64,000 bases of DNA from Leucobacter salsicius M1-8 (GCF_000350525.1 NZ_AOCN01000015.1:339534-403533); one strand, 5' to 3'. Positions 26,576 to 36,126 are shown, counted from the stretch's first letter. The notes: a model not told the origin generated them from the letters alone. Program-made: numbers and translations.

Positions 26576-26603
26576 GGAGTGCCCTGCGCGTGCAGGACAC
26601 TCC
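26576..26603. terminator. Hairpin between permease copy 2 and amidohydrolase
   Basis: 12-bp stem (26576-26587 with 26592-26603) with one mismatch and a 4-nt loop. It lies just after the stop of permease copy 2 on the minus strand. It may end or weaken transcription into the amidohydrolase gene. Confidence 0.5.
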
Positions 26604-26611
26604 GTCGCAGG

Positions 26612-28021
26612 CTACTTGAAGGGTACGGCCTCGCCCATCGCATCGACAGCGGTGGTTTCGGGGCCCTCGGAAAAGTCCATGCGGGGAACCGGCTTGCGGA
26701 ACCCGCGGGTCTTGACGAGCAGGATCACGAGCCCGATCGCGAACCAGATGCTACCGACGATCCAGGTCATGCCCTCGAGGGAGGTCCACAGCCAGATCGT
26801 GAGCACGAGGCCGATGCCGGGGAAGACGCCGCGCAGCACGATGTCCTTCGGAGTGCGGGCAGGAGACTGGCCGTCGTTGGGGAACAGGTACACGCGAATC
26901 ACCGAGAGGTTGACCATGGCGAAGGCCGCGAGCGCGCCAAAGCTGATCATGAAGGCGGCCTGCTCGAGGGTCAGGAACAGGCTTGCGAGCGCAAACACCG
27001 ACACTGTCGAGGCAGCGACGACGGGGGTGCCGAAGCGCGACCAGAGTCGGCCGAGCGGCTTGGGGAGCGTGCCGTCGCGGCCCATCGAGTACAGAATGCG
27101 TGCGACCGAGACCTGCCCTGCGAGGCCCGACCCGAAGCAGCCCGCAATGGTGAAGAGGACAAAGAGGATGCCGAGCCACTCGCCCGCTACGTGGTTGGCG
27201 AGGACGATGCCTGCGGCGTCGATCATCTCGCGGGGGATCATGCTCCAGTCTTCGGGGCGGTAGGCGATGGCGCCCACCCACGAGACGAAGATGAAGAGGC
27301 CGCCGCCAATGACGGCGGTGAGGATGATGGCGCGGGGAATGTCGCGGCGCGGGTGCTTGGCTTCCTCGGACAGCGTGGAGACGGCGTCGAATCCCAGGAA
27401 CGACAGGGCGAGCACGCCGGCGCCGGCAAAGATGGGGCTGAAGCCCTCCGCGCCGGGAATGAACGGCTCGATCATGCTGGGGGCATTGGGGTCTGCGATC
27501 GCCATCTTGATCGAGAAGATCGCGAAGATGCCAATGACGGCGGCCGAGAAGCTGACCACAAAGATGTTGAGCTTGTTGACCAGGTTGATGCCGAGGATGT
27601 TGAACACGAACACCGCCACAAGCGTGACGATGGACACGGCCTTTGCTGGGATCGACGGGAACTGCGTGCTGACGTAGAGGCCCAGAATGATGAAGTTGAT
27701 CATCGGAATGAAGAGGTAGTCGAGCAGCAGCACCCAACCGGTAAGGAAGCCCGCGCCGCCGCCAAAGGCCTGCTGCGTGTAGGTGTAAGCGGAGCCCGCG
27801 ACCGGGTAGCGGCGCACCATCGACGCGTAGCTGTTTGCGGTGAAGAGCATGGTGAGCAGCGCGACCACGTAGGCGAGGGGCAGCTTGCCATCGGTGATCT
27901 GGTTGACGATGCCATACGTGGTGAACACGGTAGCCAGGGCCATGTATGCCAGGCCAAACAGTACGAGGCCGCCGAGGCCGAGCTCTCGTTTCAAGTGGGC
28001 CTTGCCCGTCGTCGCGCTCAC
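26612..28021 (-). CDS. APC-family permease, PuuP-like (copy 2)
   Basis: Paralog of the permease at 23.3 kb, 469 residues, about 12 membrane helices, with the same landmark motifs (TYGIVNQITDGKLPLAYV, PVAGSAYTYTQQAFGG, LLDYLFIPMINF, SFLGFDAVSTLSEE). The duplication may allow two related substrates or two expression levels. The TetR gene is divergent, and their shared intergenic region holds the palindrome at 28060-28070. The ATG at 28021 is preceded by AAAGGAG-type sequence. Confidence 0.87.
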   Translation of the reverse strand: MSATTGKAHLKRELGLGGLVLFGLAYMALATVFTTYGIVNQITDGKLPLAYVVALLTMLFTANSYASMVRRYPVAGSAYTYTQQAFGGGAGFLTGWVLLLDYLFIPMINFIILGLYVSTQFPSIPAKAVSIVTLVAVFVFNILGINLVNKLNIFVVSFSAAVIGIFAIFSIKMAIADPNAPSMIEPFIPGAEGFSPIFAGAGVLALSFLGFDAVSTLSEEAKHPRRDIPRAIILTAVIGGGLFIFVSWVGAIAYRPEDWSMIPREMIDAAGIVLANHVAGEWLGILFVLFTIAGCFGSGLAGQVSVARILYSMGRDGTLPKPLGRLWSRFGTPVVAASTVSVFALASLFLTLEQAAFMISFGALAAFAMVNLSVIRVYLFPNDGQSPARTPKDIVLRGVFPGIGLVLTIWLWTSLEGMTWIVGSIWFAIGLVILLVKTRGFRKPVPRMDFSEGPETTAVDAMGEAVPFK

Positions 28022-28059
28022 GTGGATCTCCTTTGATGCAGGGTGTACTTGAGTTAAAT

Positions 28060-28070
28060 GAACAATGTTC
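28060..28070. promoter_or_regulatory. Putative TetR operator, copy 2
   Basis: Near-palindrome GAACAATGTTC in the divergent region between permease copy 2 and the TetR gene, flanked by TTAAAT and TTTTAA, so the symmetry extends beyond the core. It is the reverse complement of the site at 24778-24788. Confidence 0.55.
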
Positions 28071-28212
28071 TTTTAACCATCGTGACGACAGTAGCCGATT
28101 CCGCGGGAGGGCGCAATTCGCTCGACGTCGAACAAGATGCGTCGTGAAATCGGGGATACTGTGGAGATGCCGGATCACGCGCGCTGCGCGCGCGACGCAA
28201 CCAGGAGGGTCA

Positions 28213-28932
28213 ATGACGACGATCGAGCAAAGCGCCGAGGCGCCCGCGGTTTCCGCGGGTTCCGACGCCTTCGACGCGCCCAAGCGGCGAGTGGGTAGAC
28301 CCAGAAAAAACGTGCTGTCGCGCCAGCTCATCATCGAGACCGGCCTCACGCTCATCGATGAACACGGAGTCGAGGGCGCGGGCATGCGAAGCGTTGCCAA
28401 GCGGCTGGGGGTGCGGCCCTCGGCGCTCTACAATCACGTGAGTGGCCAGGCCGAACTCATTGCCGGCGTGCGAGAACTCGTGAGCGACCGGATCCCGACC
28501 GAAGCCTTTGATCACCTCCCGTGGGATGAGGCGCTCACCGAGTGGGCCAAGGTATATCGGCGGGCGTTTGTGGCACACCCGTCCACGATTGCGCTGCTCG
28601 CAGTGGTGCCGATCGAGGGGGCCGGGGCCACGACGCTGATGTATGACCGTGTGGTCGATGCGCTCGTGCGCGCCGGATGGGATACCAGCAAGGTGCTGGT
28701 GGCGATAGTGGCGCTTGAGTCGTTTATTCTCGGGTCGGCACTCGACGCTGCGGCTCCCGACGACATGATGAAACCCAGCGATGACTCGGCCGCAGTGGCC
28801 TTTGCGGAGGCCTACCGTGCGCGGGAGTCCGCGCTCGGCGCGCGCGAAACTCGGCCAGCCGATGCGTCGTTCGAGCTCGGGCTGCGCGCGATGGTCGCTG
28901 GCCTGAAGGCAGAGTTCGACGCCTCGCGGTAG
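28213..28932 (+). CDS. TetR-family transcriptional regulator
   Basis: DNA-binding repressor of 239 residues. A basic arm (KRRVGRPRKNVLSRQ) leads into the helix-turn-helix (about 36-82): LIIETGLTLIDEHG, GAGMRSVAKRLGV, RPSALYNHV. The C-terminal part resembles the tetracycline-repressor-like ligand domain. The ATG at 28213 follows AGGAGG at 28203-28208. Divergent from permease copy 2, which suggests it controls the permease/amidohydrolase cluster, probably releasing its operator when the transported compound or a product binds. Confidence 0.87.
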   Translation: MTTIEQSAEAPAVSAGSDAFDAPKRRVGRPRKNVLSRQLIIETGLTLIDEHGVEGAGMRSVAKRLGVRPSALYNHVSGQAELIAGVRELVSDRIPTEAFDHLPWDEALTEWAKVYRRAFVAHPSTIALLAVVPIEGAGATTLMYDRVVDALVRAGWDTSKVLVAIVALESFILGSALDAAAPDDMMKPSDDSAAVAFAEAYRARESALGARETRPADASFELGLRAMVAGLKAEFDASR

Positions 28933-28955
28933 GCGTCCGGGGTAGGTGCTCCGAC

Positions 28956-29846
28956 CTACCGGAAGATGATCGTGCGGTCGCCGTCCGAGAGCACGCGGTT
29001 CTCGGCGAACCAGTTCACCGCGTTGCGTAGCGCGCGCGACTCGATGTCCTGGCCGAGCTGCGTGAGCTGGCGCACCGAATACGAGTGATCGACCCGCACG
29101 GTGTCCTGCTCGATGATCGGGCCCTCGTCGAGGTCGGTCGTCACGAAGTGCGCCGTCGCACCAATGAGCTTCACGCCGCGCTGGTGTGCCTGCTTGTACG
29201 GGTTCGCGCCCTTGAAGCCGGGCAAGAACGAGTGGTGAATGTTGATCGCCTTGCCCGCGAGTGCCTCGCACAGATCGGGTGAGAGGATCTGCATGTAGCG
29301 GGCGAGCACGACGAGCTCAATATTCTGTTCCTCGACGACCTCGAGCACGCGTGCCTCGAAGGCGGCCTTGTCTTCCTTGCCCTTGATGGCGCGGTGCTCG
29401 AACGGCACGTCGTAGAACTCGGCGATGTCACGCACGGTCTCGTGGTTCGAGAGGATCAGCGGCACCTCGATGGGCAGCTGGCCGCCGCGGCGGCGGTACA
29501 GCAGATCATTAACGCAGTGCGTGGCGGTCGACGCGAGCAGCAGGGTGCGCACGGGGCGACCCACCTGGTCGAGGCGCCAGGCCATGTGGTAGCGCTCGGT
29601 GACCGGCGCCAGCGCGGCGGCGAAGCGCGCGTCAAAGGTCTCGGGCTGCGCGACGGCCTCAACCTGCAGTCGCATAAAGAAACGGCCCGTGTCTGCCGAA
29701 GCGAACTGCTGGCTCTCGGCGATATTGCCGCCCGCGGCGACGATCGCACCGCTGATCGCGTGCACGATGCCGGGGCCGTCAATGCAGGAAAGGGTAAGAA
29801 CCCACTGGGCGTTGGTGCTGTTCGCTACGAGACTGGTCACGAGCAC
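28956..29846 (-). CDS. purU: Formyltetrahydrofolate deformylase
   Basis: Hydrolyses 10-formyltetrahydrofolate to formate and tetrahydrofolate, supplying formate and balancing the one-carbon pool. An N-terminal ACT domain (about 15-95, starting LTLSCIDGPGIVHAI) is followed by a formyltransferase-fold domain with the catalytic Asn/His of INIHHSFLPGFKGANPY and the Asp of VTTDLDEGPIIEQ. 296 residues is about the usual length. It lies divergent from the glyA-folD operon, another one-carbon module. Confidence 0.92.
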   Translation of the reverse strand: MLVTSLVANSTNAQWVLTLSCIDGPGIVHAISGAIVAAGGNIAESQQFASADTGRFFMRLQVEAVAQPETFDARFAAALAPVTERYHMAWRLDQVGRPVRTLLLASTATHCVNDLLYRRRGGQLPIEVPLILSNHETVRDIAEFYDVPFEHRAIKGKEDKAAFEARVLEVVEEQNIELVVLARYMQILSPDLCEALAGKAINIHHSFLPGFKGANPYKQAHQRGVKLIGATAHFVTTDLDEGPIIEQDTVRVDHSYSVRQLTQLGQDIESRALRNAVNWFAENRVLSDGDRTIIFR

Positions 29847-29971
29847 TAAGGGTAGTGGATGTGGGCTGAAGGGGAGCGGGGCAGCGGCGAGGGGGACCGC
29901 GCAGCGCGAGGTTCCGACGACGCGCGCGCCGAGACAGAAGGCAATATGGCGTCACACTTGCCGAGAGTTGG

Positions 29972-29977
29972 TAAACT
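29972..29977 (+). promoter_or_regulatory. Possible -10 element for the glyA transcript
   Basis: TAAACT placed about 5-10 bp ahead of the ZTP riboswitch start, a suitable place for a promoter driving the leader. No convincing -35 at ideal spacing is seen. Confidence 0.35.
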
Positions 29978-29980
29978 AAC

Positions 29981-30064
29981 TTCGTCGTGACTGGCGTGCA
30001 GATGGGACACCATCGGGGAACGACGAAATTACCTTTCCCGTCAGGGATGGCCGCTCGCCTGGGC
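29981..30064 (+). ncRNA. ZTP (pfl) riboswitch in the glyA-folD leader
   Basis: The leader matches the conserved parts of the ZTP/ZMP-sensing pfl riboswitch: GTGACTGGC at 29987-29995, CATCGGGGAACGACG at 30011-30025 and the 3' pseudoknot segment CCGCTCGCCTGGGC at 30051-30064. The closing stem pairs TTCGTCG (29981-29987) with CGACGAA (30021-30027). This class senses the purine intermediates ZMP/ZTP that build up when 10-formyl-THF is short and switches on one-carbon genes such as glyA and folD, exactly the genes found here. I see no clear terminator after it, so control may be at translation. Confidence 0.88.
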
Positions 30065-30121
30065 CGAATCCGAATCCATTTTCGCGCGCCCCAGTGCGGA
30101 GTTGAGCTACGAGGAGCACAC

Positions 30122-31405
30122 ATGTCAACCCAGTCAGCATTCTTTAACGAGCCGCTCGAGGTCGTCGATCCCGAGATCGCCGAAGTTCTCAAGAACGAGC
30201 TCGGTCGCCAGCGTTCAACGCTTGAGATGATCGCAAGCGAGAACTTCGTGCCTCGCGCGGTGCTCCAGTCGCAGGGCTCAGTGCTCACCAACAAGTACGC
30301 CGAGGGCTACCCCGGCCGCCGCTACTACGGTGGCTGCGAGTACGTCGACGTTGCAGAGGACCTGGCACGCGATCGCGCAAAGTCGCTGTTCGGTGCCGCA
30401 TACGCTAACGTGCAGCCCCACTCGGGCGCTTCGGCTAACGCCGCGGTGCTCTCGGCAATCGCCGAGCCCGGCGACACGATTCTCGGTCTCGAGCTGTCGC
30501 ACGGTGGCCACCTCACCCACGGCATGAAGCTCAACTTCTCGGGCAAGCTCTACAACGTCGCCCACTACGGCGTTGACCCCGAGACCATGCTCATCGACAT
30601 GGACGTGGTGCGTGCCAAGGCACTCGAGCACAAGCCCAAGGTCATCATCGCCGGCTGGTCGGCATACCCCCGCACGCTCGACTTCGCAGCGTTCCGCGCG
30701 ATCGCAGACGAGGTCGGTGCAACCCTCTGGGTCGATATGGCTCACTTCGCTGGTCTCGTGGCTGCGGGCCTCTACCCCAACCCGGTGCCCCACGCACACG
30801 TCGTCTCGTCGACCGTGCACAAGACCATCGGTGGCCCCCGCTCGGGCTTCATCCTCACGAACGATCTCGATCTCTACAAGAAGATCAACTCGAACGTGTT
30901 CCCCGGCCAGCAGGGCGGCCCGCTGATGCACGTGATCGCTGCCAAGGCGACCGCGTTCAAGCTTGCGGCCACCGACGAGTTCAAAGAGCGCCAGGTGCGC
31001 ACCCTCTCGGGCGCAAAGCTGCTCGCATCGGCACTCACGACCGAGGCCTCGAAGGCTGCTGGCGTAGACGTGCTCACCGGCGGCACCGACGTGCACCTCG
31101 TTCTCGCAGATCTGCGCCACTCGCCGCTCGACGGCCAGCAGGCCGAAGACGCGCTGCACAACGTGGGCATCACGGTCAACCGCAACTCGGTGCCCTTCGA
31201 CCCCCGCCCGCCGATGGTCACGAGCGGCCTGCGTATCGGTACGCCCGCGCTCGCTACCCGCGGCTTCGGCGACGTCGAGTTCGCAGAGGTCTCTGACATC
31301 ATCGCGCTGACACTGCAGCAGACCGGCGACATCGAGGAACTCAAGGCACGCGTCACCGCACTCGCCGACCAGTTCCCGCTGTACCCCGGCCTGGAGCAGT
31401 GGTAA
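30122..31405 (+). CDS. glyA: Serine hydroxymethyltransferase
   Basis: PLP enzyme that converts serine and tetrahydrofolate to glycine and methylene-THF, the main entry of one-carbon units. 427 residues. PLP lysine Lys234 lies in [13 protein letters not shown]; other motifs include MIASENFVP and [10 protein letters not shown]. The ATG at 30122 has a GAGGAG site just upstream; an open frame further upstream runs through the riboswitch and is not coding. It is the first gene of the glyA-folD operon and is probably under ZTP control. Confidence 0.96.
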   Translation: MSTQSAFFNEPLEVVDPEIAEVLKNELGRQRSTLEMIASENFVPRAVLQSQGSVLTNKYAEGYPGRRYYGGCEYVDVAEDLARDRAKSLFGAAYANVQPHSGASANAAVLSAIAEPGDTILGLELSHGGHLTHGMKLNFSGKLYNVAHYGVDPETMLIDMDVVRAKALEHKPKVIIAGWSAYPRTLDFAAFRAIADEVGATLWVDMAHFAGLVAAGLYPNPVPHAHVVSSTVHKTIGGPRSGFILTNDLDLYKKINSNVFPGQQGGPLMHVIAAKATAFKLAATDEFKERQVRTLSGAKLLASALTTEASKAAGVDVLTGGTDVHLVLADLRHSPLDGQQAEDALHNVGITVNRNSVPFDPRPPMVTSGLRIGTPALATRGFGDVEFAEVSDIIALTLQQTGDIEELKARVTALADQFPLYPGLEQW

Positions 31406-31410
31406 TCCGC

Positions 31411-32322
31411 GTGGCTGAAGACGCTCAGACCGCACAGCGGCTTGACGGCACGGCTGCGGCCGCCGCCATCAAGGCCGAGCTCACCGAGCGCGTAGCGGCA
31501 CTCGCCGCCCAGGGCGTCGTGCCCGGGCTCGCGACCGTGCTGGTGGGCGCTGATCCGGGATCGCAGTGGTACGTTGCGGGCAAGCACCGCGATTGCGCAG
31601 AGGTCGGCATTTCGTCGATCAAGCGCGAGCTGACCGAGACCGTCACGCAGGAGGAGCTCGAGGCCGTTCTCGCCGAGCTCAACAACGATCCCGCGTGCAC
31701 CGGGTACATCGTGCAGTTGCCGCTGCCCAAGCACATCGACACCGATCGCATTCTCGAGTGCATCGATCCTGCGAAGGATGCCGATGGCCTGCACCCGACC
31801 AACCTCGGCAAGCTCGTGCTCAACGCGAACACCGAGATCACCTCGCCGCTGCCCTGCACGCCGCGTGGTGTGATCGAGCTCGTGGAGCGTAATGGCCTGT
31901 CGTGGGCTGGCAAGCATGTGGTCGTCATCGGCCGTGGTGTGACCGTGGGGCGCCCGATTGGACCGTTGCTGACACGCCGCGAGTACAACGCGACCGTCAC
32001 GCTCACGCACACGGGCACGACGGATCTGGGTGCCGAGCTGCGCCGAGCCGACGTGATCGTCGCGGCCGCCGGTGTAGAGGGCATCGTTAAGCCCGAGGAC
32101 GTGAAGCCGGGCGCGATCGTGCTCGACGTGGGCGTCTCGCGCAAGACCGACCCCGATACCGGCAAGAGCCGCGTCGTGGGTGACATTGATCCCACCGTGG
32201 CAAACGTGGCCGGTTGGATGTCGCCGAACCCCGGTGGCGTCGGTCCCATGACCCGCGCGCTGCTGCTCAAGAACGTCGTGGAGATGGCTGAGCGCGCTGC
32301 CGGTTCGCCGGTCGCCGCGTAG
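31411..32322 (+). CDS. folD: Bifunctional methylenetetrahydrofolate dehydrogenase/cyclohydrolase
   Basis: Interconverts methylene-THF, methenyl-THF and 10-formyl-THF. About 303 residues. The catalytic S/Y/K set is in [13 protein letters not shown], then QLPLPKH, the NADP-binding [13 protein letters not shown] and LDVGVSR. A GTG at 31399 would overlap the glyA end by 7 bp; the GTG at 31411 (MAEDAQT) is my choice, but either is possible. Cotranscribed with glyA, and so under the ZTP riboswitch. Confidence 0.94.
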   Translation: MAEDAQTAQRLDGTAAAAAIKAELTERVAALAAQGVVPGLATVLVGADPGSQWYVAGKHRDCAEVGISSIKRELTETVTQEELEAVLAELNNDPACTGYIVQLPLPKHIDTDRILECIDPAKDADGLHPTNLGKLVLNANTEITSPLPCTPRGVIELVERNGLSWAGKHVVVIGRGVTVGRPIGPLLTRREYNATVTLTHTGTTDLGAELRRADVIVAAAGVEGIVKPEDVKPGAIVLDVGVSRKTDPDTGKSRVVGDIDPTVANVAGWMSPNPGGVGPMTRALLLKNVVEMAERAAGSPVAA

Positions 32323-32342
32323 TTTGAGCTAGCTCCGGATCA

Positions 32343-32381
32343 CGAAAGGCCGCGATACACCTGGTGTATCGCGGCCTTTCG
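32343..32381 (+). terminator. Intrinsic terminator of the glyA-folD operon
   Basis: Perfect 18-bp stem with a 3-nt loop (32343-32360 with 32364-32381), followed by TTGCTTC. A strong rho-independent terminator. Confidence 0.9.
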
Positions 32382-32479
32382 TTGCTTCTGGGTGAGGGAT
32401 GTGGCCGGGGAAAGCGGCACACGAGGGGCATGGCTTCCATGCGCGGCTCAGTGAGCATGTGCATACTTGTTGGGTGACT

Positions 32480-33154
32480 ATGACCTTGCTGATGAGCATG
32501 ATTCCCCCGGCCCTGCTCGGTATCGACTGGCTCGACCCCGAGACCCTGCTCAAAGCGGGCGGCTGGGCGGCCCTCATTCTGGCCTGTGCGTTTGTGTTCC
32601 TGGAAACGGGAGTCGTTGTGCTCGCGTTCCTGCCGGGTGACTCGTTGCTGTTTACCGTGGGTCTCTTCACCGCCACCGGCATCATCGATATTCCGATCTG
32701 GATCACCTGCCTGCTGCTGTTTATTTGCGCCTTCGCCGGAGACCAAATGGGCTTCACGATTGGCCGCAGACTGGGCCCCGCGGTCTTCAACAAGGAGAAG
32801 AGCCGGTTCTTCAACCCCGAAAATGTGGCACGCACGCACACGTTCTTCGAGAAGCACGGCCCCAAGGCCATCATCATCGCCCGGTTCCTGCCGGTGATTC
32901 GCGGCTTCGTGCCCGCGGCGGCCGGCGTGGGCAAGATGAGCCACCGCCACTTCCTCGCGTACAACGTCATCGGTGCGCTGCTCTGGGCCGTGGGCGTGAC
33001 GCTGCTCGGTTACTACCTCGGCCAGATCCCGTTTGTGCAGAAGTACAGCGAGATCTTCATCATCGTGCTGGTGCTGATCCCGGGCATCCCGATCCTCATC
33101 GAAGTGATCAAGGGCTTCAACGCCTGGCGCCGCGGCCGCGCGAAGCAGAGCTAG
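32480..33154 (+). CDS. DedA-family membrane protein
   Basis: Inner-membrane protein of 224 residues, homologous to DedA/YqjA proteins that act as lipid transporters or flippases (undecaprenyl phosphate or phosphatidylethanolamine) and need the proton motive force. Family motifs: FLETGVVVLAFLPGDSLLF and RFLPVIRGFVPAAAGVGKM with conserved Arg residues. About five membrane helices. I used the ATG at 32480; a GTG at 32474 is also possible. Upstream sequence from 32399 is unlikely to be coding. Confidence 0.87.
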   Translation: MTLLMSMIPPALLGIDWLDPETLLKAGGWAALILACAFVFLETGVVVLAFLPGDSLLFTVGLFTATGIIDIPIWITCLLLFICAFAGDQMGFTIGRRLGPAVFNKEKSRFFNPENVARTHTFFEKHGPKAIIIARFLPVIRGFVPAAAGVGKMSHRHFLAYNVIGALLWAVGVTLLGYYLGQIPFVQKYSEIFIIVLVLIPGIPILIEVIKGFNAWRRGRAKQS

Positions 33155-33158
33155 CCGG

Positions 33159-35078
33159 TTACACCACCGTTACGAACCGGGTAAACGCGTCGATCAGCAC
33201 CCCGGCGAATCCCGTTTCCTGCTCCATCTCGTTGCGGGCCGAGACCGCAATGTCGGGGTGGTCCGTAATGATGCCGTCGGTGCTGCGACGCAGGTGCTCG
33301 CGAATGCTTGGCTCTGCATTGACCGTCCAGGCGTAGAATCCGAGGCCCGCGGACTGGGCGGCCAGCTGCATGCTCTCGGTCGCCGTCCACTCCTCGACCA
33401 CGATGAAGTCGGCTGGGGTCACCGGCACGTCTCCTCCTGCGAACGCCATCGTGTACCCGACGGTGAGGTCGGGGCGCAACCGCTTGAGCTCGGCCACGCT
33501 CGCCGGGTCGAGCGAGTGGTAGATGTTGCTCTCGAGCAGCCCCAGCCCCTCGAGCTCCGCGACGAGTCGTTCGACATGATCGGGGGTGTCGCCGCCACCG
33601 AGCTTGATCTCCACGAGCAGCGGCATCCCGAGCTCGGCGGCCCGGGTCACGTACTCGGTAAATGTCGGAATCGTGTCGACGTGCCCCTGTAGGTCGCGCA
33701 CCTCGATCTGCGTGAGCTCCTCTAGCGTGAGGTCCTTCACCGCCACATCGCGCCCCGCGAGCCGGGTGAGTACGGCGTCGTGCATCGCCACGAACTGCCC
33801 GTCCTTGGTCTGCATGACGTCCATCTCGACGAGGTCAGCGTTCGCACGCGCGGCGGCCTCGAGCCCGCTCAGGGTGTTCTCGACGCCGCCGTCCGAGAAC
33901 CCGCGGTGCGCCAGCACGAGCGACGCTGGCGAGGCAGCGAGCCGCTGGAGCGGCGCGATACTTGCGGCGCCCAGCCCGGCCGAGACGAGCGCGATGACCG
34001 TCACCACGGCGATGGCTTCCCTTCGCGACCGCCGCGGGGCACTGGCGTTGTGATCCGGATCAGGACCTGCCGCCCCACGAGCCCCGGGACGGGAGTGGGC
34101 ACCGGGATCCGGCACCAGAACCACCTGCGCCGGAAGCTGCGCAGCTCCCCGATCAACGCGTGCGATCAGCACGCCTCCGATCCAGGCGGTCGCGAGGCCC
34201 GCGATGATCGCGCCGAGCACCTCGGCGACGCCGAGGGAGAACGCGGCCACCGTGACCGAAGCTCCGGGCAACACGGCATCCGTGAGGGCCGTGGGTGCCA
34301 GCGCCACGAGCAGCAGCAGGCCGCCGGTGACGCCCGCGATCAGGGTGACGGCAGCGACCGCGAGCGCGAGCGAGCTGGGAGCGCGCAGGCCCCGCGTGAG
34401 TCGCCAGCTTGCGCGCCCCGGCCGACGTCCGTTCGAGAGTACAAAGATGGGAACGGTGAGCGCGAGCCGCAGATTGAGCCACAGCAAAAGCAGCAGGAAG
34501 ACCGCGAGAGCGATCGTGGTCGAGGTGCTCTTGAGCAGCTCTCCCGAGATGAACGACGGAATCGCGACACCCTGCGCCAGCACCGAGGTGAACCCGAAGC
34601 CGCTCAACGGCAGCAGTAGAAACAGGTAGGCCACGAGTGGTAGAGAGCCGGGGCGCACCAGCTGACGGGCAACGCGGCCGAGCTCGCCGAGATACTCGCG
34701 CGCCGAGAGCTCGGGCCATCGCAGCAGCACGACGATGGCCGTGAACTGCAGCGAGATCAGCCAAAAGGCCAGCGTCACCAGTACCGCCAGCAGCAGGAGC
34801 GTGACGGGCATCGAGCCGCCTCGAACTGGTTCGGACAGTGCGCTCAGGTCAAGGCCGCGCATGCCGCTCGCGCGCAGCGTCTCACGAAACAACCAGCCGA
34901 AGAAGGGAAACGCGACGAGCGAGATGAGGAGCTGCCAGACCAGGATGAGGCCGACGAGGTGCAGCCCGCCCGCCCGCACGCTGCGGAGGCCGCGGCGCAG
35001 CAGCAAGCCTGTTTCGGCAAAGACGCCGGGCTTCGATTCCACGCCGGGCTTTGCTTCCGTGCCGGGTTTCGGGCCCAC
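33159..35078 (-). CDS. Glycerophosphodiester phosphodiesterase with N-terminal membrane domain
   Basis: Two-part protein of 639 residues. The N-terminal half (about 25-320) has several hydrophobic helices resembling the GDPD membrane domain. After about residue 385 comes the GDPD catalytic TIM barrel: LAHRGFSDGGVENT (His393 region), VEMDVMQTKDG and MHDAVLTRL, then VEIKLGG. It releases glycerol phosphate from lipid head groups. A short Lys/Pro/Gly repeat (KPGT, KPGV, KPGV) starts the protein. It follows the oxygenase-like gene by 4 bp on the same strand. Confidence 0.85.
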   Translation of the reverse strand: MGPKPGTEAKPGVESKPGVFAETGLLLRRGLRSVRAGGLHLVGLILVWQLLISLVAFPFFGWLFRETLRASGMRGLDLSALSEPVRGGSMPVTLLLLAVLVTLAFWLISLQFTAIVVLLRWPELSAREYLGELGRVARQLVRPGSLPLVAYLFLLLPLSGFGFTSVLAQGVAIPSFISGELLKSTSTTIALAVFLLLLLWLNLRLALTVPIFVLSNGRRPGRASWRLTRGLRAPSSLALAVAAVTLIAGVTGGLLLLVALAPTALTDAVLPGASVTVAAFSLGVAEVLGAIIAGLATAWIGGVLIARVDRGAAQLPAQVVLVPDPGAHSRPGARGAAGPDPDHNASAPRRSRREAIAVVTVIALVSAGLGAASIAPLQRLAASPASLVLAHRGFSDGGVENTLSGLEAAARANADLVEMDVMQTKDGQFVAMHDAVLTRLAGRDVAVKDLTLEELTQIEVRDLQGHVDTIPTFTEYVTRAAELGMPLLVEIKLGGGDTPDHVERLVAELEGLGLLESNIYHSLDPASVAELKRLRPDLTVGYTMAFAGGDVPVTPADFIVVEEWTATESMQLAAQSAGLGFYAWTVNAEPSIREHLRRSTDGIITDHPDIAVSARNEMEQETGFAGVLIDAFTRFVTVV

Positions 35079-35082
35079 AGTG

Positions 35083-36000
35083 TTAGCGCCGTACCTTGCG
35101 GTACGGGTGCGTCTGCACGCGTTCCGTGACCTCGCTGATGAGATCCTCGGCCGATTTGCCCTCGCGTGCCTTCGCGATGAGCCTTCGGGTGACTCCCGCG
35201 GCGGCGCGCAGGTTCATGGGACGGCCGTCGATGCCGAACAAGAGCAGCGCCCAATCGGGCAGGAGCGACAGGATGCCGTCTTGAATGTTGACGCCCGCCC
35301 ACACCTTCAGCGGATTGCCGCGCAGCACGGGCGCGCGCAGATTGCGCGAGATCTCGGCGGCACCGAGCGTGAGCGCCATCCAGTCCTTGTTGTCGTCAAT
35401 GTAGCGGTCGAGTTCGGCGCGGGTGCGCGGCAGGAGCGCGGGGTTATCGAGCTGTGCGATGCCCACGATGCGCGCGGCCTCGTGCTGCTCGGTGACGAAG
35501 CGATCCTGCTCAGCGACCGTCAAGATCGGCCCAAAAGCGTCGGCGGCTCGCAGCACACCGTAGACAATGCAGTTGTGCGTCCAGGCGAGCCACTCCTCGT
35601 TGTCTGCCCGCAGTTCCTCCCCGGTGCGCGGGTCGGTCCACACGCTCGCCGCGTGCAGCCGCTGTACGGCCGCGCCCGCGGCGTCGGCGTGCTCCCGGTC
35701 CCCGAAGACCGTCGTGTCGATGTAGCGCCCGGTGCGCTCACCGCGGCCCTCCATATCTGTGGCGTAGCCGCTCGTGCCCTCGAACACCCGCATCATCATC
35801 GGGTTGAGCGACTGCAACAGAATCGCTGCGACCCCGCCGAGCTTCGAGGACGGGTCAGAGAACAACCGCCAGCTCACGCTCTCGGGCCCGAAGTAGCCGG
35901 AGTCAGCAGCGCCCACAGCGCCGCCTTCAGCAGCTGCCTTGCCAGAACCGTGGGCGACGGGGCAGCCTCCGGGCATCGAAGAACTGGCGTGCTGCGTCAT
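35083..36000 (-). CDS. Oxygenase MpaB family (DUF2236) protein
   Basis: 305-residue protein of the MpaB/Lcp family, which includes the haem-containing rubber oxygenase Lcp and mycophenolic acid enzyme MpaB. Typical parts visible: FGPESVSWRLFSDPSSK, an Arg/His-containing mid-region (RYIDTTVFGDREHA) and WTHNCIVYGVLRAAD. The function of most bacterial members is unknown. The ATG at 36000 is favoured because GGAG sits at good distance, and ATG 36012 overlaps it. Transcribed with the GDPD gene. Confidence 0.77.
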   Translation of the reverse strand: MTQHASSSMPGGCPVAHGSGKAAAEGGAVGAADSGYFGPESVSWRLFSDPSSKLGGVAAILLQSLNPMMMRVFEGTSGYATDMEGRGERTGRYIDTTVFGDREHADAAGAAVQRLHAASVWTDPRTGEELRADNEEWLAWTHNCIVYGVLRAADAFGPILTVAEQDRFVTEQHEAARIVGIAQLDNPALLPRTRAELDRYIDDNKDWMALTLGAAEISRNLRAPVLRGNPLKVWAGVNIQDGILSLLPDWALLLFGIDGRPMNLRAAAGVTRRLIAKAREGKSAEDLISEVTERVQTHPYRKVRR

Positions 36001-36126
36001 GACGGGCTCCATCTGAGAGAAACTACGGGTGCTGGATTCTGTCCAAGAATAGCGGGAATGTGGCGGCTGCTGTGGCGATGCGGCGAGGGATCCGGATCAT
36101 GGCGCCGCGCCACTCAGGTCTCGAAG

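Noticed and set aside
26579..28036. 485-codon plus-strand frame
   Set aside because: Antisense to permease copy 2; composition (many D, H, E, R) is typical of a mirrored membrane-protein gene.
29987..30121. Upstream extension of glyA frame
   Set aside because: This is the ZTP riboswitch leader; the glyA protein starts at 30122 with a good ribosome binding site.
35025..35078. Short repeated Lys-Pro-Gly segment at the GDPD N-terminus
   Set aside because: A small low-complexity repeat, not a separate element.
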